This document shows, in pieces, positions 40,379 through 50,242 of a stretch of DNA of 64,000 nucleotides. The translations under genes and the position numbers were made by a program. The DNA lies in contig QAMM01000016.1 in assembly GCA_003150405.1 (NCBI GenBank), forward strand, positions 1 through 64,000. Reading direction: 5' to 3'. A model generated the notes under the pieces. The model was not told where the DNA came from. It saw nothing but the letters and a program-made list of their open reading frames with translations, and ran no database searches. This stretch comes from Clostridiales bacterium. GTDB lineage: Bacteria; Bacillota; Clostridia; Oscillospirales; Ruminococcaceae. Position 1 is the stretch's first letter; every line of letters starts with the position of its first letter.

Positions 40379-41085
40379 ATCATCAGCAAAGCCCGGTGCT
40401 CATTGCAAAGGATTTGCAAAAAGGGTATGGCAGCAGAATGGCACTCATGGGAGTCGACCTTAGCCTGCCGCGGGGGCGAATCATTGGACTGCTGGGACCG
40501 AACGGCAGCGGTAAAACAACCTTAATCAAACTTGCATGCGGGCTGCTGCAGCCCAGCGCAGGGGAAATTCTCATCAATGGAAAGCAGCCTGGAGTTGAGA
40601 CCAAAAAGGTGGTCAGCTACCTGCCGGAACGAACCTATCTGCCAAGCTGGATGCGGGTGCAAAACGCACTGGATGAATTTGAGGATTTTTACAGCGATTT
40701 TAACCGCCAAAAGGCGCTGGATATGCTGGCACGATTAAAGTTGGACCCTCGAATGCGCATTTCTTCCATGAGCAAGGGTACCCGGGAAAAGGTTCAGCTC
40801 ATTCTGGTCATGAGCCGGGAAGCGGACCTTTACCTGCTGGATGAGCCCATTGGCGGCGTTGATCCGGCGGCGCGGGATTACATTCTTGAAACGATCATCG
40901 CGGGCTACCGGCAGGAGGCGACGTTGGTTTTATCCACCCACCTGATTGCCGATGTTGAAAAGATTTTAGACGACGTTGTTTTTCTCAAAGAAGGCAGGGT
41001 TGTACGTGTCGCAAGCGTGGATGATATTCGCGAAACAGAAGGAAAAAGCGTGGATGCGCTGTTCCGGGAGGTGTTCAGATGTTAG
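40375..41085 (+). CDS. ABC transporter ATP-binding protein
   Basis: 236 residues. Walker A GLLGPNGSGKTTLIK, Q-loop around VSYLPERTYL, signature SMSKGTREKVQ, Walker B DLYLLDEPIGGVDPAAR and switch His in VLSTHL. Coupled to the GntR gene (ATGA overlap) and to the permease (7-bp overlap). A YtrB-like exporter or membrane-stress transporter is likely; substrate unknown. Confidence 0.93.
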   Translation: MNHQQSPVLIAKDLQKGYGSRMALMGVDLSLPRGRIIGLLGPNGSGKTTLIKLACGLLQPSAGEILINGKQPGVETKKVVSYLPERTYLPSWMRVQNALDEFEDFYSDFNRQKALDMLARLKLDPRMRISSMSKGTREKVQLILVMSREADLYLLDEPIGGVDPAARDYILETIIAGYRQEATLVLSTHLIADVEKILDDVVFLKEGRVVRVASVDDIRETEGKSVDALFREVFRC

Positions 41086-41891
41086 GAAAACTGATGAAAT
41101 ATGAATTCCGCGCCAGCGGCCGGCTCTTTTTGCCAATGTGGGCGGTTGCGGTTGGCATCTCATTGCTTTTGCTCGGCGGCGGTCAACTGGTCAATGCCAT
41201 TGCCCAATCGGTTTCATCGGTTGATGTTCGCCCGGCTGTAGACGCAGTCACGGCGATTGTTGCGGCCTTGCTGATTGTTGGATTGTCTGTTTTAAGTGTG
41301 GTCGTCGTCATTGTACGGTTTTACCAAAACCTGATTTCCGATGAAGGTTACCTCTCTTTTACCCTTCCGGTAACAGCCGCTCAGCATATTGCGGCAAAGT
41401 TGGCGGCCGGCATTCTTTTTTGCCTGGGCAGCGTTGTAGTTGTTTTTCTTTGTATGTTCATCATAAGTCCTGCAAATTCGCTCTTGTGCTGCGGACTGCT
41501 TTTTGAGCAGATAAATGGATTGCAGAATGGCTGGCCCTTTGTTCTTTGTCTGCTCGCCGCCGTACTGTTGGGAGCCATGGAAGCTGTGTGCAAGCTGTAT
41601 GCCGCTATGGTCATTGGCAGCCAGTTTGGGCAGCACCGCATCATTGGCAGTGTTGTCGCTTACTATCTTTGCGGTATTGCAGAGACCATTCTTTTGCTGG
41701 CAGTTGCGCTGCCGATTCTTTTCCCCTGGGCAAATGAGCTTTCACAGGGAAGCGCCCCACTGATGTCAGGTGTGCTGCATCCTTTTCTGTTCCTCGCAGT
41801 AGGTGTTATGGCGTTGGTGTTTGCCCTTTTGTTGGCGGGTTACTTTTTGGTTTCCCGTTGGTTGCTGTCCAAACGGCTCAACCTGCAATAA
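41079..41891 (+). CDS. ABC transporter permease
   Basis: 270 residues with six predicted membrane helices, e.g. LFLPMWAVAVGISLLLLGGG, IVAALLIVGLSVLSVVVVIV and FLFLAVGVMALVFALLLAGY. The SDEGYLSFTLPVTAAQHIAA loop is typical of small ABC-2-type permeases paired with YtrA/YtrB-like genes. End of the three-gene operon; a terminator follows at 41962. Confidence 0.88.
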   Translation: MLGKLMKYEFRASGRLFLPMWAVAVGISLLLLGGGQLVNAIAQSVSSVDVRPAVDAVTAIVAALLIVGLSVLSVVVVIVRFYQNLISDEGYLSFTLPVTAAQHIAAKLAAGILFCLGSVVVVFLCMFIISPANSLLCCGLLFEQINGLQNGWPFVLCLLAAVLLGAMEAVCKLYAAMVIGSQFGQHRIIGSVVAYYLCGIAETILLLAVALPILFPWANELSQGSAPLMSGVLHPFLFLAVGVMALVFALLLAGYFLVSRWLLSKRLNLQ

Positions 41892-41961
41892 CACAGTAGA
41901 GGCGGTTTTAACTCTCTGCTTTTTGCCAGTGTAAGGGAGACGGAGAAAATTTTTATAGAAG

Positions 41962-41990
41962 AAAAAGGCAGGAATTTCCCTGCCTTTTTT
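41962..41990 (+). terminator. Intrinsic terminator
   Basis: AAAAAGGCAGG and CCTGCCTTTTTT with a short loop. Confidence 0.8.
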
Positions 41991-42101
41991 GTTTAGTAAA
42001 ATTTTTATTGGCACTTTTTAGAGTTATTTCCTTTTTGTTACTGGCGTGTGACTTCGGATGATTATACTGAAAGCACGATAGTCACTGAAGGAGGTAACAA
42101 C

Positions 42102-45083
42102 ATGAAAGGAGAAGGTCGTGTGGTATCCAAAAAGCTCGTTGTCTTTTTGGTATCGCTGATGATGTTGATCGCCATGCTGCCGACAACTGCCTTTGCAGGA
42201 TACGGCGGTGATCGTTGGCCGGGCGGCGGAGGATCATCAAAATTTAATCATCTTGATATTAAGCTGGACGGTTCGCTTGCTTATCTGAATCAGAACGATG
42301 AGCAGAAAACCGTTAAAATCACCTGGAACAAGCAGAATATGATGAAATACATGAAGATTTACATTGGGGAGGGGTCTACCACCAATGTTGTGCCTTCAAG
42401 TATTCATGACCCTGACTGGGGTTGGGGCGGCGGAAACGATGAGACCCGTATTGATGTCTCGGCGAAAAAAACCGACCCGGTTCGTGTGGTTGTAGAAATT
42501 CCGGTGGAAGATTTAGGACTTAACGAGTGGGAAGTTTCTTCCCTGTATGACACCAATGCACAAGGTCAAAAAGTTCTTGAGTTTGAAAATGTTTACCACT
42601 GGGATGACAGAATTTCGGGCGTTTCCAATATCTGCCCGGACAAATCCGGCCTTGATGTGAAAATCAAGAGCGAGGCGATCATTGATTATGCCAAATACGG
42701 CACCATCGAGATCAAAAAGGTAGTTGAAAATGCAGACGGATCAACGTCAAGCGATAAAAACACCAGCTTCTATTTCCGGATTACCAGTGCAGACGGCCGT
42801 TTTTCTGAAACTTTTACACTGAAAAACGGGGAGTCCAAGAAATATCAAAGCCTGCCGGTCGGCACCTATTATGTTGACGAACTCAATGTTCCGTCCGGTT
42901 ATACGGTAGAGGGTTACAACCGGGAGGTTGTCCTCAAAGAGGCGAATGAATACAAAACCCTGACGGTTACCAACGTGAAAAAGGATACCCAAAAGGGTAC
43001 TTTGACGGTTGGGAAAATCCTGGAGGAAAACAAAGATGCTGTCAACCTCCCGGAAGACGCCAGTTTTACCTTCACCGTCACCGGCAATGGTGTGAATACG
43101 AGTTTTACCCTGACCAAAGCGGATATTCTGCTGGGTAAGGATTCCTACACCTTTGCAAATCTCACCCCGGGCAGCTACACTGTAACCGAAACCGCTGCTT
43201 ATACCAATGGCAGCATGGTCAAAACCACCACGGCTTCGGTTAAAGTAGGCAATGGGCAGGAGACCAATGTGGATTTGGAAAACGACGGCCTGACTGCCTC
43301 AGTCCGCAAAGGTGAGGCAACTTCGGTTTGGTTCACCAATGCGTATGATGCCAAACCGCAGACCTTCCCAGTTATTGTCAACTACTACAAAGACAGTATA
43401 AGCAGCGCCAACTACCTTGGCACCACATCTCTTGGCGAATATGAGGCGAATACGCCAATTATCCTAAGTGCAGAGCAGCGGGATGCAAAGAAACCTGTAG
43501 AAGGTTACCTTTCCGGCGTGCAGCAGGGCGACGTACCGTATATCGTCGTATCTTCCGGTCGCAATGTCATCAATGTCCTTTATGTAGCGGAGACCTTCCC
43601 GGTTACCGTCAATTACTACAAGGACAGTGTGACCAATCCGGACGATGGCAATTTCCTCGGTTCCCAGACGCTTGGCAATTATGAAAACAACGACACTATT
43701 GTCCTGAACGACGAACAGCTCAATGCCTACAAACCGGCCACTGGTTATGTGGACGGCGTACAGCAGGGTACCATTCCGTACTTTGTTGTTAAAGGGGAAA
43801 ACAACGTTATTAACGTTCTGTACGAGACCGAGAAATTCGACGTTATCGTCAACTACTACAAAGACGCAGTTACCACCCCGGAGGATGACAACTACCTCGG
43901 CACCAAAAACCTCGGCAAGTTTGAAGCGGATGACGCCATCACTCTGAACGACGAACAGCTCAACGCCTACAAACCGGCCACTGGTTATGTGGACGGCGTA
44001 CAGCAGGGTGCAGTCCCGTATGTAGTCGTCTCTTCGGATGACAATGTGATCAATGTTCTTTATGTAACCGAGAAATTTGACGTTGTCGTCAACTACTACA
44101 AAGACGTAGTTACCACCCCGGAGGATGACAACTACCTCGGCACCAAAAACCTCGGCAAGTTTGAAGCGGATGACGCCATCACTCTGAATGGTGAACAGCT
44201 CAACGCCTACAAACCGGCTACTGGTTATGTGGACGGCGTACAGCAGGGCGTAATCCCGTATGTGGTTGTTTCTGCAGAGGATAATGTAATCAATGTTCTC
44301 TACGTTGAAGAGACCTTCTCGGTAACGGTAAACTATTACAAAGATAGCGTTGCAGAGGGCAATCTGCTTGGCAGCGCGTCGTTCACCGACGAATTCACCG
44401 CTGGTTCTGAAATCACTCTGGCAGCCGGTGCTGAAAGCACCCAGCTTGATTTCTTGAAACCGGAAGGTTATGTATCCGGCGTACAGGTTGGCAGCATTCC
44501 GTATATTGTCACCAAGGGCGAAAACAATGTGATCAATGTTCTCTACGTCGCAGAGACTTATACGGTCACCGTCAATTACTACAAGGACTCCATTACCAAT
44601 CCGAACGATGCAAACAATTTCCTGGGGAGCGCAACCTTTGAAACCCCGTTTGAGGCCGGCGATGCTATCACACTCCTTGCCGGAATAGACGGTACCCAGT
44701 TAAACTTCCTTAAACCGGTACTCGGTTATGCAGACGGCGTACAGGCGGGCAGTGTTCCGTACATCGTTGTCAAAGATGGTGAGAATGTCATCAATGTTCT
44801 GTATACTGTAGTGGAAGAAGAACTGCCGGATGAAGAGCCGCCGTTGGTAGGCCCGGATGATCCGGACAACAATCCAGACGAAGAAATTTCGGACGAGGAA
44901 CCGCCGCTGGTAGGTCCGTCTGAGCCGACGGAGCCGGCTGGAAATGATGAAGTCATTGAAGACGAAGAAGTTCCGCTTACAGCGCCTAAGACGGGTGACA
45001 ACAGCAATGCTGCTCTCTTGGCCGCAATTATGCTGGCTTCCGTTGCCGGGGGCATTTTCCTCCGCAGGAAATTCAGTAAATAA
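42102..45083 (+). CDS. Sortase-anchored surface protein with Cna-B-like domains and six 80-residue repeats
   Basis: 993 residues from ATG 42102 (GGAGGTAACAAC upstream). Signal peptide LVVFLVSLMMLIAMLPTTAF A. Residues about 220-310 (GTIEIKKVVENADGSTSSDK...) and 315-425 (GTLTVGKILEENK...) look like Cna-B/SpaA domains. Six repeats of about 75-85 residues begin VxVNYYKDxV and end ENVINVLYV; the third and fourth are nearly identical. An acidic-proline linker (DEEPPLVGP twice) leads to PKTGD, a membrane helix and RRKFSK. Probable adhesin or cell-wall display protein. Confidence 0.9.
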   Translation: MKGEGRVVSKKLVVFLVSLMMLIAMLPTTAFAGYGGDRWPGGGGSSKFNHLDIKLDGSLAYLNQNDEQKTVKITWNKQNMMKYMKIYIGEGSTTNVVPSSIHDPDWGWGGGNDETRIDVSAKKTDPVRVVVEIPVEDLGLNEWEVSSLYDTNAQGQKVLEFENVYHWDDRISGVSNICPDKSGLDVKIKSEAIIDYAKYGTIEIKKVVENADGSTSSDKNTSFYFRITSADGRFSETFTLKNGESKKYQSLPVGTYYVDELNVPSGYTVEGYNREVVLKEANEYKTLTVTNVKKDTQKGTLTVGKILEENKDAVNLPEDASFTFTVTGNGVNTSFTLTKADILLGKDSYTFANLTPGSYTVTETAAYTNGSMVKTTTASVKVGNGQETNVDLENDGLTASVRKGEATSVWFTNAYDAKPQTFPVIVNYYKDSISSANYLGTTSLGEYEANTPIILSAEQRDAKKPVEGYLSGVQQGDVPYIVVSSGRNVINVLYVAETFPVTVNYYKDSVTNPDDGNFLGSQTLGNYENNDTIVLNDEQLNAYKPATGYVDGVQQGTIPYFVVKGENNVINVLYETEKFDVIVNYYKDAVTTPEDDNYLGTKNLGKFEADDAITLNDEQLNAYKPATGYVDGVQQGAVPYVVVSSDDNVINVLYVTEKFDVVVNYYKDVVTTPEDDNYLGTKNLGKFEADDAITLNGEQLNAYKPATGYVDGVQQGVIPYVVVSAEDNVINVLYVEETFSVTVNYYKDSVAEGNLLGSASFTDEFTAGSEITLAAGAESTQLDFLKPEGYVSGVQVGSIPYIVTKGENNVINVLYVAETYTVTVNYYKDSITNPNDANNFLGSATFETPFEAGDAITLLAGIDGTQLNFLKPVLGYADGVQAGSVPYIVVKDGENVINVLYTVVEEELPDEEPPLVGPDDPDNNPDEEISDEEPPLVGPSEPTEPAGNDEVIEDEEVPLTAPKTGDNSNAALLAAIMLASVAGGIFLRRKFSK

Positions 45084-45091
45084 AGAACCTT

Positions 45092-45126
45092 AAAAAAGAG
45101 GAAGGCGATTCGCCTTCCTCTTTTTT
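45092..45126 (+). terminator. Intrinsic terminator
   Basis: AAAAAAGAGGAAGGCG and CGCCTTCCTCTTTTTT form a nearly loop-less perfect palindrome. Confidence 0.85.
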
Positions 45127-45286
45127 CTGTCGTAGAAATCCCGAACCGTTCAACAACAGTTCGGGATTCTTGAGAGAGCTCCCCCAGCTTGGGGGAAGAA
45201 ATGAGCAATGTTTTTTTATTGTCTTGGAATACAAATCTTTTCAGCTAGATACAGACATTCCAAAGGCGCAGCTTCAGCCCAGCTTT

Positions 45287-46777
45287 TTATTGGATCCGCC
45301 CCAGGAAAAAGTCTTTCTGGAATTTCTGGTAAGGTGTTTCCTCTGCTGGTTTGAGCTCGCGGGTTACGCCGAGCTCCATGTAAACCGGGTCCTCTTTGGT
45401 GTAAGGCCGCCATTCCGGCTGCCCACTGCCATTCGGATTGCCGGTCTTTGCAAAGTTTGCGTAGTAATCTGCCATTGCGACAGACAGGTCAAAATCCACA
45501 CCAGTAAAGGGACGCCAGCAGCGGGTCAGGGTTTCAAAGACAAACCACAGTTCTGCTGAATGGAAAGAACCTAAATCGTCGCCCGGAAGCCGCCGGGTGA
45601 AGTAGTAAAGGTACGGCGCTTTTTTGCCGTTTTCCTCCTGCACTTCTGCAAAGCCATGTACCGCGGAAATCAGGCGGTGAGAGGTTTTAAAGAATGCTGC
45701 TGCGTCCGCGTCGGTCTTGACATTGCCAATTTTAAGGAGTTCATCGACCTTGTCGCCAAAATTGACGGCTGCCGCCTGTTTGAGATCCTCAACCGTTTGA
45801 ACCGGTGCCGAGAACGCCTGCCCCTCGTCCTGGTTGCAACCCATCATGTAATCAATATCGTGGTTTTTGCCCTCCAGGATGGTCTTGGACGGGTCATCAT
45901 AGAGCACATAATTGTCTCGAATCAGGCCAAAGTGGAACCCGTGTTCCATCATATGGGCCTGTAACTGCTCCGCCGGAATTTTGCGCAGCTCGGCAATCGA
46001 CCCGACGCCGACACTTTTCATAAATTCCACACCGTATGCCTCTGCCTCTTTCAGCGTTGGGAAGGTGCGCGCATTGCCGTGCGGCCATAATCCGCCTCCG
46101 CTTTGCAGAATGGCGCGTTTGAACAGCCCTTTGGTGAGCGGCGAGCACATCAGCGCCTGGGTGCTGCCTGCGCCGGCCGACTGGCCGAATACCGTGATGT
46201 TCTCCGGGTCGCCCCCAAATGCCGCAATGTTGCGGGATACCCATTTGAGCGCCGCAATTTGGTCCTGCAGCAGCAGATTGCCGGAGGTGCCGCTCTCGCT
46301 CTCTGCCGTCAGTTCGGGATGCGCCAGCAGCCCCAACACGTGCATGCGGTAATTGATGGTAACAAGGATAACCCCGCGTTTGCAGAAACCCTCGCCGTCA
46401 AATTCCGACTCGGATGCGTAACCGCAAACATACCCGCCCCCATGAATCCAGAACATAACCGGGAGCTTTGCATCCGCCGCCTCCGCCGGCGTCCAGATGT
46501 TTAGGTAAAGGCAGTCTTCACTTTGCTCTTCCTCATTGTTATAGAATTCTTTGGTATAAAAATCGACCTCAGCGCGTTTTTGAATTTCAATGGCGCTGTA
46601 TTGGTCCGCCACACGAACGCCGTCCCACGGTTTGACTGGCTGCGGTGCTTTCCAGCGCAGGTTGCCGACCGGCGGTGCGGCGTAAGGAACGCCTTTAAAT
46701 ACGGTAAACATGCGGTTGTTGCCCGGCACGCCGCGCAGCATGCCCGCTTCGGTTTTTACTTCGCGAATCGCAGACAT
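45287..46777 (-). CDS. Type-B carboxylesterase
   Basis: 496 residues, no signal peptide. Alpha/beta hydrolase: PVMFWIHGGGYVCGYASE (oxyanion hole), the serine elbow FGQSAGAGS, Glu in GCNQDEGQAF and His in SFHSAELWFV. SEDCLYLNIWTP and YRMHVLGLLAHPE are family hallmarks. It cleaves carboxylic esters; near glycan enzymes it could be an acetyl/feruloyl esterase, but the class is broad. Confidence 0.9.
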   Translation of the reverse strand: MSAIREVKTEAGMLRGVPGNNRMFTVFKGVPYAAPPVGNLRWKAPQPVKPWDGVRVADQYSAIEIQKRAEVDFYTKEFYNNEEEQSEDCLYLNIWTPAEAADAKLPVMFWIHGGGYVCGYASESEFDGEGFCKRGVILVTINYRMHVLGLLAHPELTAESESGTSGNLLLQDQIAALKWVSRNIAAFGGDPENITVFGQSAGAGSTQALMCSPLTKGLFKRAILQSGGGLWPHGNARTFPTLKEAEAYGVEFMKSVGVGSIAELRKIPAEQLQAHMMEHGFHFGLIRDNYVLYDDPSKTILEGKNHDIDYMMGCNQDEGQAFSAPVQTVEDLKQAAAVNFGDKVDELLKIGNVKTDADAAAFFKTSHRLISAVHGFAEVQEENGKKAPYLYYFTRRLPGDDLGSFHSAELWFVFETLTRCWRPFTGVDFDLSVAMADYYANFAKTGNPNGSGQPEWRPYTKEDPVYMELGVTRELKPAEETPYQKFQKDFFLGRIQ

Positions 46778-46904
46778 TGTAATACCTCCGTAATTGCTTT
46801 GTTGTATAGATGGTTACTTATAGAACTATTATAATCTTTTTTACGGACTTACCGAAAGGGGAAAAACCTCTAAAAATGCCCGGTTATTTTTGGGGAATTC
46901 GCCC

Positions 46905-47846
46905 TTAGCGTACCACGCCGTTTGCAATCATCCAGTCTAGAGCTTCACGAACGGCCTGTAAGCTGGAATAGCGCGGTACAAAGCCCAACAGGCGTCTTGT
47001 CTTTTCCATCGAGGCGTTGGGTGCGTGCAGAATGTGATCGCGGGTTGAGGCTGCATCCGCCTCTTCCACACACTGCTTCCATTCGTCAAACGGTTGAAAC
47101 ACGAGGTTCGCCTCCTGTCCGAACCATCCGGCGACTGTTTCGGCGTAGCCGCGCAGGGTGAGAGCGCCGTCCGAGACTGCGTGGAAGGATTGTCCAAAGG
47201 AAACACTTCCTGCTGCAATCGCTGCCATGAATACCCCTGCAACATCCGCAGCGTGGACATGGTGGACGGTCTCCATCCCGAAGTTCGGCAAGGCCACCGG
47301 CTCACTGTGCATCAGTGCCTCAAACACCTTGGGATTTTTGTTGCCCTGCGGGTTGATAGGCAGATGCCCCGGCCCGACGATATGTCCCGGATGGACAATG
47401 GTACCCGGAAACTGGGAAAAGGCGCTGCGCTGTTCCAGTTCCCGCACCATTTTGAGCTTTTGGATGCCGTATTCCCCAAAGGGAGTCAGGGCTTCATGTT
47501 CCTTACAGGGAACCCGGACGCTCTGCCCGTGAATCCAGACGCTGCCGCAGACCAGATAATGCTGAACGGTGCCGGCCAGCATGTCGATGAGCCGGCACAT
47601 ATCTTCGGCCTTGAAGCAGATCATGTCAATAACAATATCCGGGCGCAGGGCGGCGATCTGTTTTGAAAAATCCGGGCCGTTTCGGTCAAGGGCCACCTGC
47701 CGGACTGAATTCCAGCAGCCATGCGGCAGATAGGGCTTGGATTCCCCACGGCTGATGTTGGTGACACGGTAGCCCGCTTCACAGAGCATGGGGACGAGAT
47801 AGGTGCCGACTTTGCCTTTCCCGCCAATGATCACGACATGTTTCAT
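46905..47846 (-). CDS. NAD-dependent epimerase/dehydratase (extended SDR)
   Basis: 313 residues from ATG 47846 (AGGAGGAATTAC upstream). Rossmann start VVIIGGKGKVGTYLVPMLCE. The active-site Tyr-x-x-x-Lys is YGIQKLKM. Substrate-binding region PGTIVHPGHIVGPGH. Members act on nucleotide sugars or related compounds. Single gene, next to the catabolic operon and AraC regulator but on the opposite strand from the operon. Confidence 0.85.
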   Translation of the reverse strand: MKHVVIIGGKGKVGTYLVPMLCEAGYRVTNISRGESKPYLPHGCWNSVRQVALDRNGPDFSKQIAALRPDIVIDMICFKAEDMCRLIDMLAGTVQHYLVCGSVWIHGQSVRVPCKEHEALTPFGEYGIQKLKMVRELEQRSAFSQFPGTIVHPGHIVGPGHLPINPQGNKNPKVFEALMHSEPVALPNFGMETVHHVHAADVAGVFMAAIAAGSVSFGQSFHAVSDGALTLRGYAETVAGWFGQEANLVFQPFDEWKQCVEEADAASTRDHILHAPNASMEKTRRLLGFVPRYSSLQAVREALDWMIANGVVR

Positions 47847-47986
47847 GTAATTCCTCCTATGCAATTTTATTTATGGTACTGTTTTGCGCGTCGGTAGGCC
47901 GCGCCCTGTTTTCCGGTAAGCAACATTTGTTCTGCCTGTTTTTACGGAATATCGGATTTTACATATTTTTCAGCGGATCCCGCCGA

Positions 47987-48823
47987 CTATTTTTGCTCGT
48001 TTGCGGTATGATGAGAATCAGAAAAGTGGGATTGCTGAAACTGCTTGGGCGTTACGCCGTATCGCCGTTTAAAGGTGCGGATAAAGTTGTTCGTATCCGG
48101 AAAGCCGCAGCGGAACGCCACCGTTCCCACCGGGAGTCCGGTTTGCAGCAGCATCTGCCGGCCGTGAAGCAACCGGTTCTCGGAAAGGTACTGTTTGGGA
48201 GAGTACCCGGTGAGTTCTTTAAAAGAGCGTGCCAGGTGGTCCGGGCTCACATACCGCTCTGCGGCGAGCGCGGCAATCGAGACCGACTCCGCATAGTGAG
48301 CTTCCAGATAACGCTGCACCTCCCAGACCTTGGTCGCCATCGCTGTTTCCGGCCGGAAAAAGTGCTCCGGGGATTCCCGGTACAGGCAGATGAGCAGCGC
48401 CTCCAGCAAATCCAGCATCATCTGGTCGGCGTAGGGAGCGCGGTTTGCGTACTCCTGCTCCATCTGCCGCAGCAGTGTTTCTACCGCCTCTGGGTGTTTG
48501 AGTTTCAGGCAGTGGGAAAAATGGTATGGGCGGTTTTTAAACACCGTTGCCAGCGCAGGGTCAATGCCGCGCTGTTCCAGCGCCTGTGGGGAGAGGATGC
48601 AGAAGTACCGCACGTATGGCCGGGCGGTCACCGTAAGCTCATGCTGTTCGAGAGCGCCGAGCAAAACCAAGGAGCCCGGTCCCGCCTCGTACTCTCTGCC
48701 GCCGATGGTGATGCGCGCCGCCCCCTGCTTGACAAAGATGAGCTCGCAGGCCGGGTGGGTGTGGTTGCTGAGCGCCGGCTCGTCTTCGGCGTATTTCATC
48801 CGGATAATCGGAAAGGCCTCCAC
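47987..48823 (-). CDS. AraC-family regulator of the oxidoreductase operon
   Basis: 278 residues from GTG 48823, which has GGGGGG seven bases upstream; an ATG at 48799 would remove eight residues and lacks a site. Cupin domain HTHPACELIFVKQGAARITI. The two HTH units are SIAALAAERYVSPDHLARSF and VGTVAFRCGFPDTNNFIRTF. Divergent from the operon at 48890 with only 66 bp between starts, so it very likely controls it. Confidence 0.88.
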   Translation of the reverse strand: MEAFPIIRMKYAEDEPALSNHTHPACELIFVKQGAARITIGGREYEAGPGSLVLLGALEQHELTVTARPYVRYFCILSPQALEQRGIDPALATVFKNRPYHFSHCLKLKHPEAVETLLRQMEQEYANRAPYADQMMLDLLEALLICLYRESPEHFFRPETAMATKVWEVQRYLEAHYAESVSIAALAAERYVSPDHLARSFKELTGYSPKQYLSENRLLHGRQMLLQTGLPVGTVAFRCGFPDTNNFIRTFKRRYGVTPKQFQQSHFSDSHHTANEQK

Positions 48824-48889
48824 CTAGTTTCCCCCCAATCGTTAGTTTCATTGTATCCTGTCGTGGTATCAAAATCAAGGAGAGATTTT

Positions 48890-50242
48890 ATGGCAAATAC
48901 AAAACACGAACGCTTTCATTACCAAACCGCTGCGGAGCTCAAAGCCGCCCTGGAAGCCTTTGGCTTGAACCTGCCCTTTTCGGAGGATTTAACGGTGCTC
49001 GGCGAACCGTTTACGCTCGGCGAAACCACCCTGAAAAACCGCCTTGGAATTCAGCCAATGGAGGGCTGCGACGGCACCCGCGCCGGTGCGCCGGATGAAC
49101 TCACCTTCCGCCGTTATGAGCGGTTTGCAAAAGGCGGCGCCGCCGTTCTCTGGATGGAAGCGATGGCGGTCTGCCCAGAGGGCAGGGCGAACCCACGCCA
49201 GCTCTACCTCAGCGCGGAAAATCTGGACGCTTTTACCCGCCTGAACGCCATGATTGCAGAACAGGCTGTTGGAGGCATTCCCTACCGGATTGCACAGCTC
49301 ACCCATTCCGGCCGTTATTCCAAACCGAACGGCGTACCGGAGCCCAAAACCGCCCTGCAAATTCCGTTCCTGTTTGCCGACCATCAGGATGATTATACCC
49401 CGGTATCCGACGATTACCTCAAACGGCTGGAAGAGCAGTTTGTCGAGGCGGCAAAGCGTGCCAAACGCGCAGGCTTTGACGCCGTGGACATCAAAGCCTG
49501 CCACCGCTACCTGATTTCGGAATTGCTCGGCGCGTTCGAGCGCCCCGGCGCATACGGCGGTAGCTTTGAAAACCGTACCCGGCTGCTGCTTAATATCATC
49601 GACGGTGTGCGTGCTGCCGTGGATATTGATGTCACGGTGCGGCTTAATATTTACGATTCTCTCCCGTATCCTTATGGCTTCGGCGTTTCCAAAGAGGACT
49701 TCCATATCCCGGATTTGTCCGAGCCCATCCGGCTGTTCCGTCTGTTGAAGGAGCACGGCGTCCGCTTTGTGGATTTGAGCTGCGGCAATCCCTACTTCAA
49801 TCCTCATGTCGGCCGCCCATACGATCAGGGCGGTTACCTGCCGTCGTCCCATCCGCTGGAGGACGCGGTGCGGATGCTGGCCCTTATCCGTGAGGTACAG
49901 GCGTCCTGTCCGGAGCTTCCGGTCATGGCCACCGGCTTCACCTGGTTCCGGGAGTTCGGTGCGAACATCGCTGCCGGCTGCATCAAAGAGGATTGGTTCC
50001 CGGTTGCAGGCTTTGGCCGGCAGGCCTTCGCTTATCCGGATTTTGCGAACGATATCCTGCGTGGCGGTATGAAGCGTGAGAAGTGCTGTATTGGCTGCTC
50101 CAACTGCACCGTCATGATGCGTGACGGCGGCGTTACCGGCTGCCCGGTGCACGATTCCGCGATCTATGCCCCGTTGTACCGGCAGGGCAGGGCCGGTAAA
50201 GGTTCGCCGGTTGGCAGTGAAGTAAAGGAGAGCCTGTTCTGA
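48890..50242 (+). CDS. Old-yellow-enzyme-like FMN/Fe-S oxidoreductase
   Basis: 450 residues from ATG 48890 (AAGGAGAGATTTT upstream). The barrel resembles NADH:flavin oxidoreductases: TLKNRLGIQPMEGCDGTRAG, AQLTHSGRYSKPNG, FEVAAKRAKRAGFDAVDI-type segment, HRYLISELLG, NRTRLLLNIIDGVR. C-terminal cysteines (CCIGCSNC and a later GC) suggest a 4Fe-4S cluster as in 2,4-dienoyl-CoA and enoate reductases. Likely reduces an activated C=C bond. TGATG overlap with the next gene. Confidence 0.88.
   Translation: MANTKHERFHYQTAAELKAALEAFGLNLPFSEDLTVLGEPFTLGETTLKNRLGIQPMEGCDGTRAGAPDELTFRRYERFAKGGAAVLWMEAMAVCPEGRANPRQLYLSAENLDAFTRLNAMIAEQAVGGIPYRIAQLTHSGRYSKPNGVPEPKTALQIPFLFADHQDDYTPVSDDYLKRLEEQFVEAAKRAKRAGFDAVDIKACHRYLISELLGAFERPGAYGGSFENRTRLLLNIIDGVRAAVDIDVTVRLNIYDSLPYPYGFGVSKEDFHIPDLSEPIRLFRLLKEHGVRFVDLSCGNPYFNPHVGRPYDQGGYLPSSHPLEDAVRMLALIREVQASCPELPVMATGFTWFREFGANIAAGCIKEDWFPVAGFGRQAFAYPDFANDILRGGMKREKCCIGCSNCTVMMRDGGVTGCPVHDSAIYAPLYRQGRAGKGSPVGSEVKESLF

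Noticed and set aside
47873..48889. N-terminal extension of the flavin oxidoreductase
   Set aside because: The frame is open upstream but lies antisense to the AraC gene; ATG 48890 has a good ribosome binding site and fits the family start.
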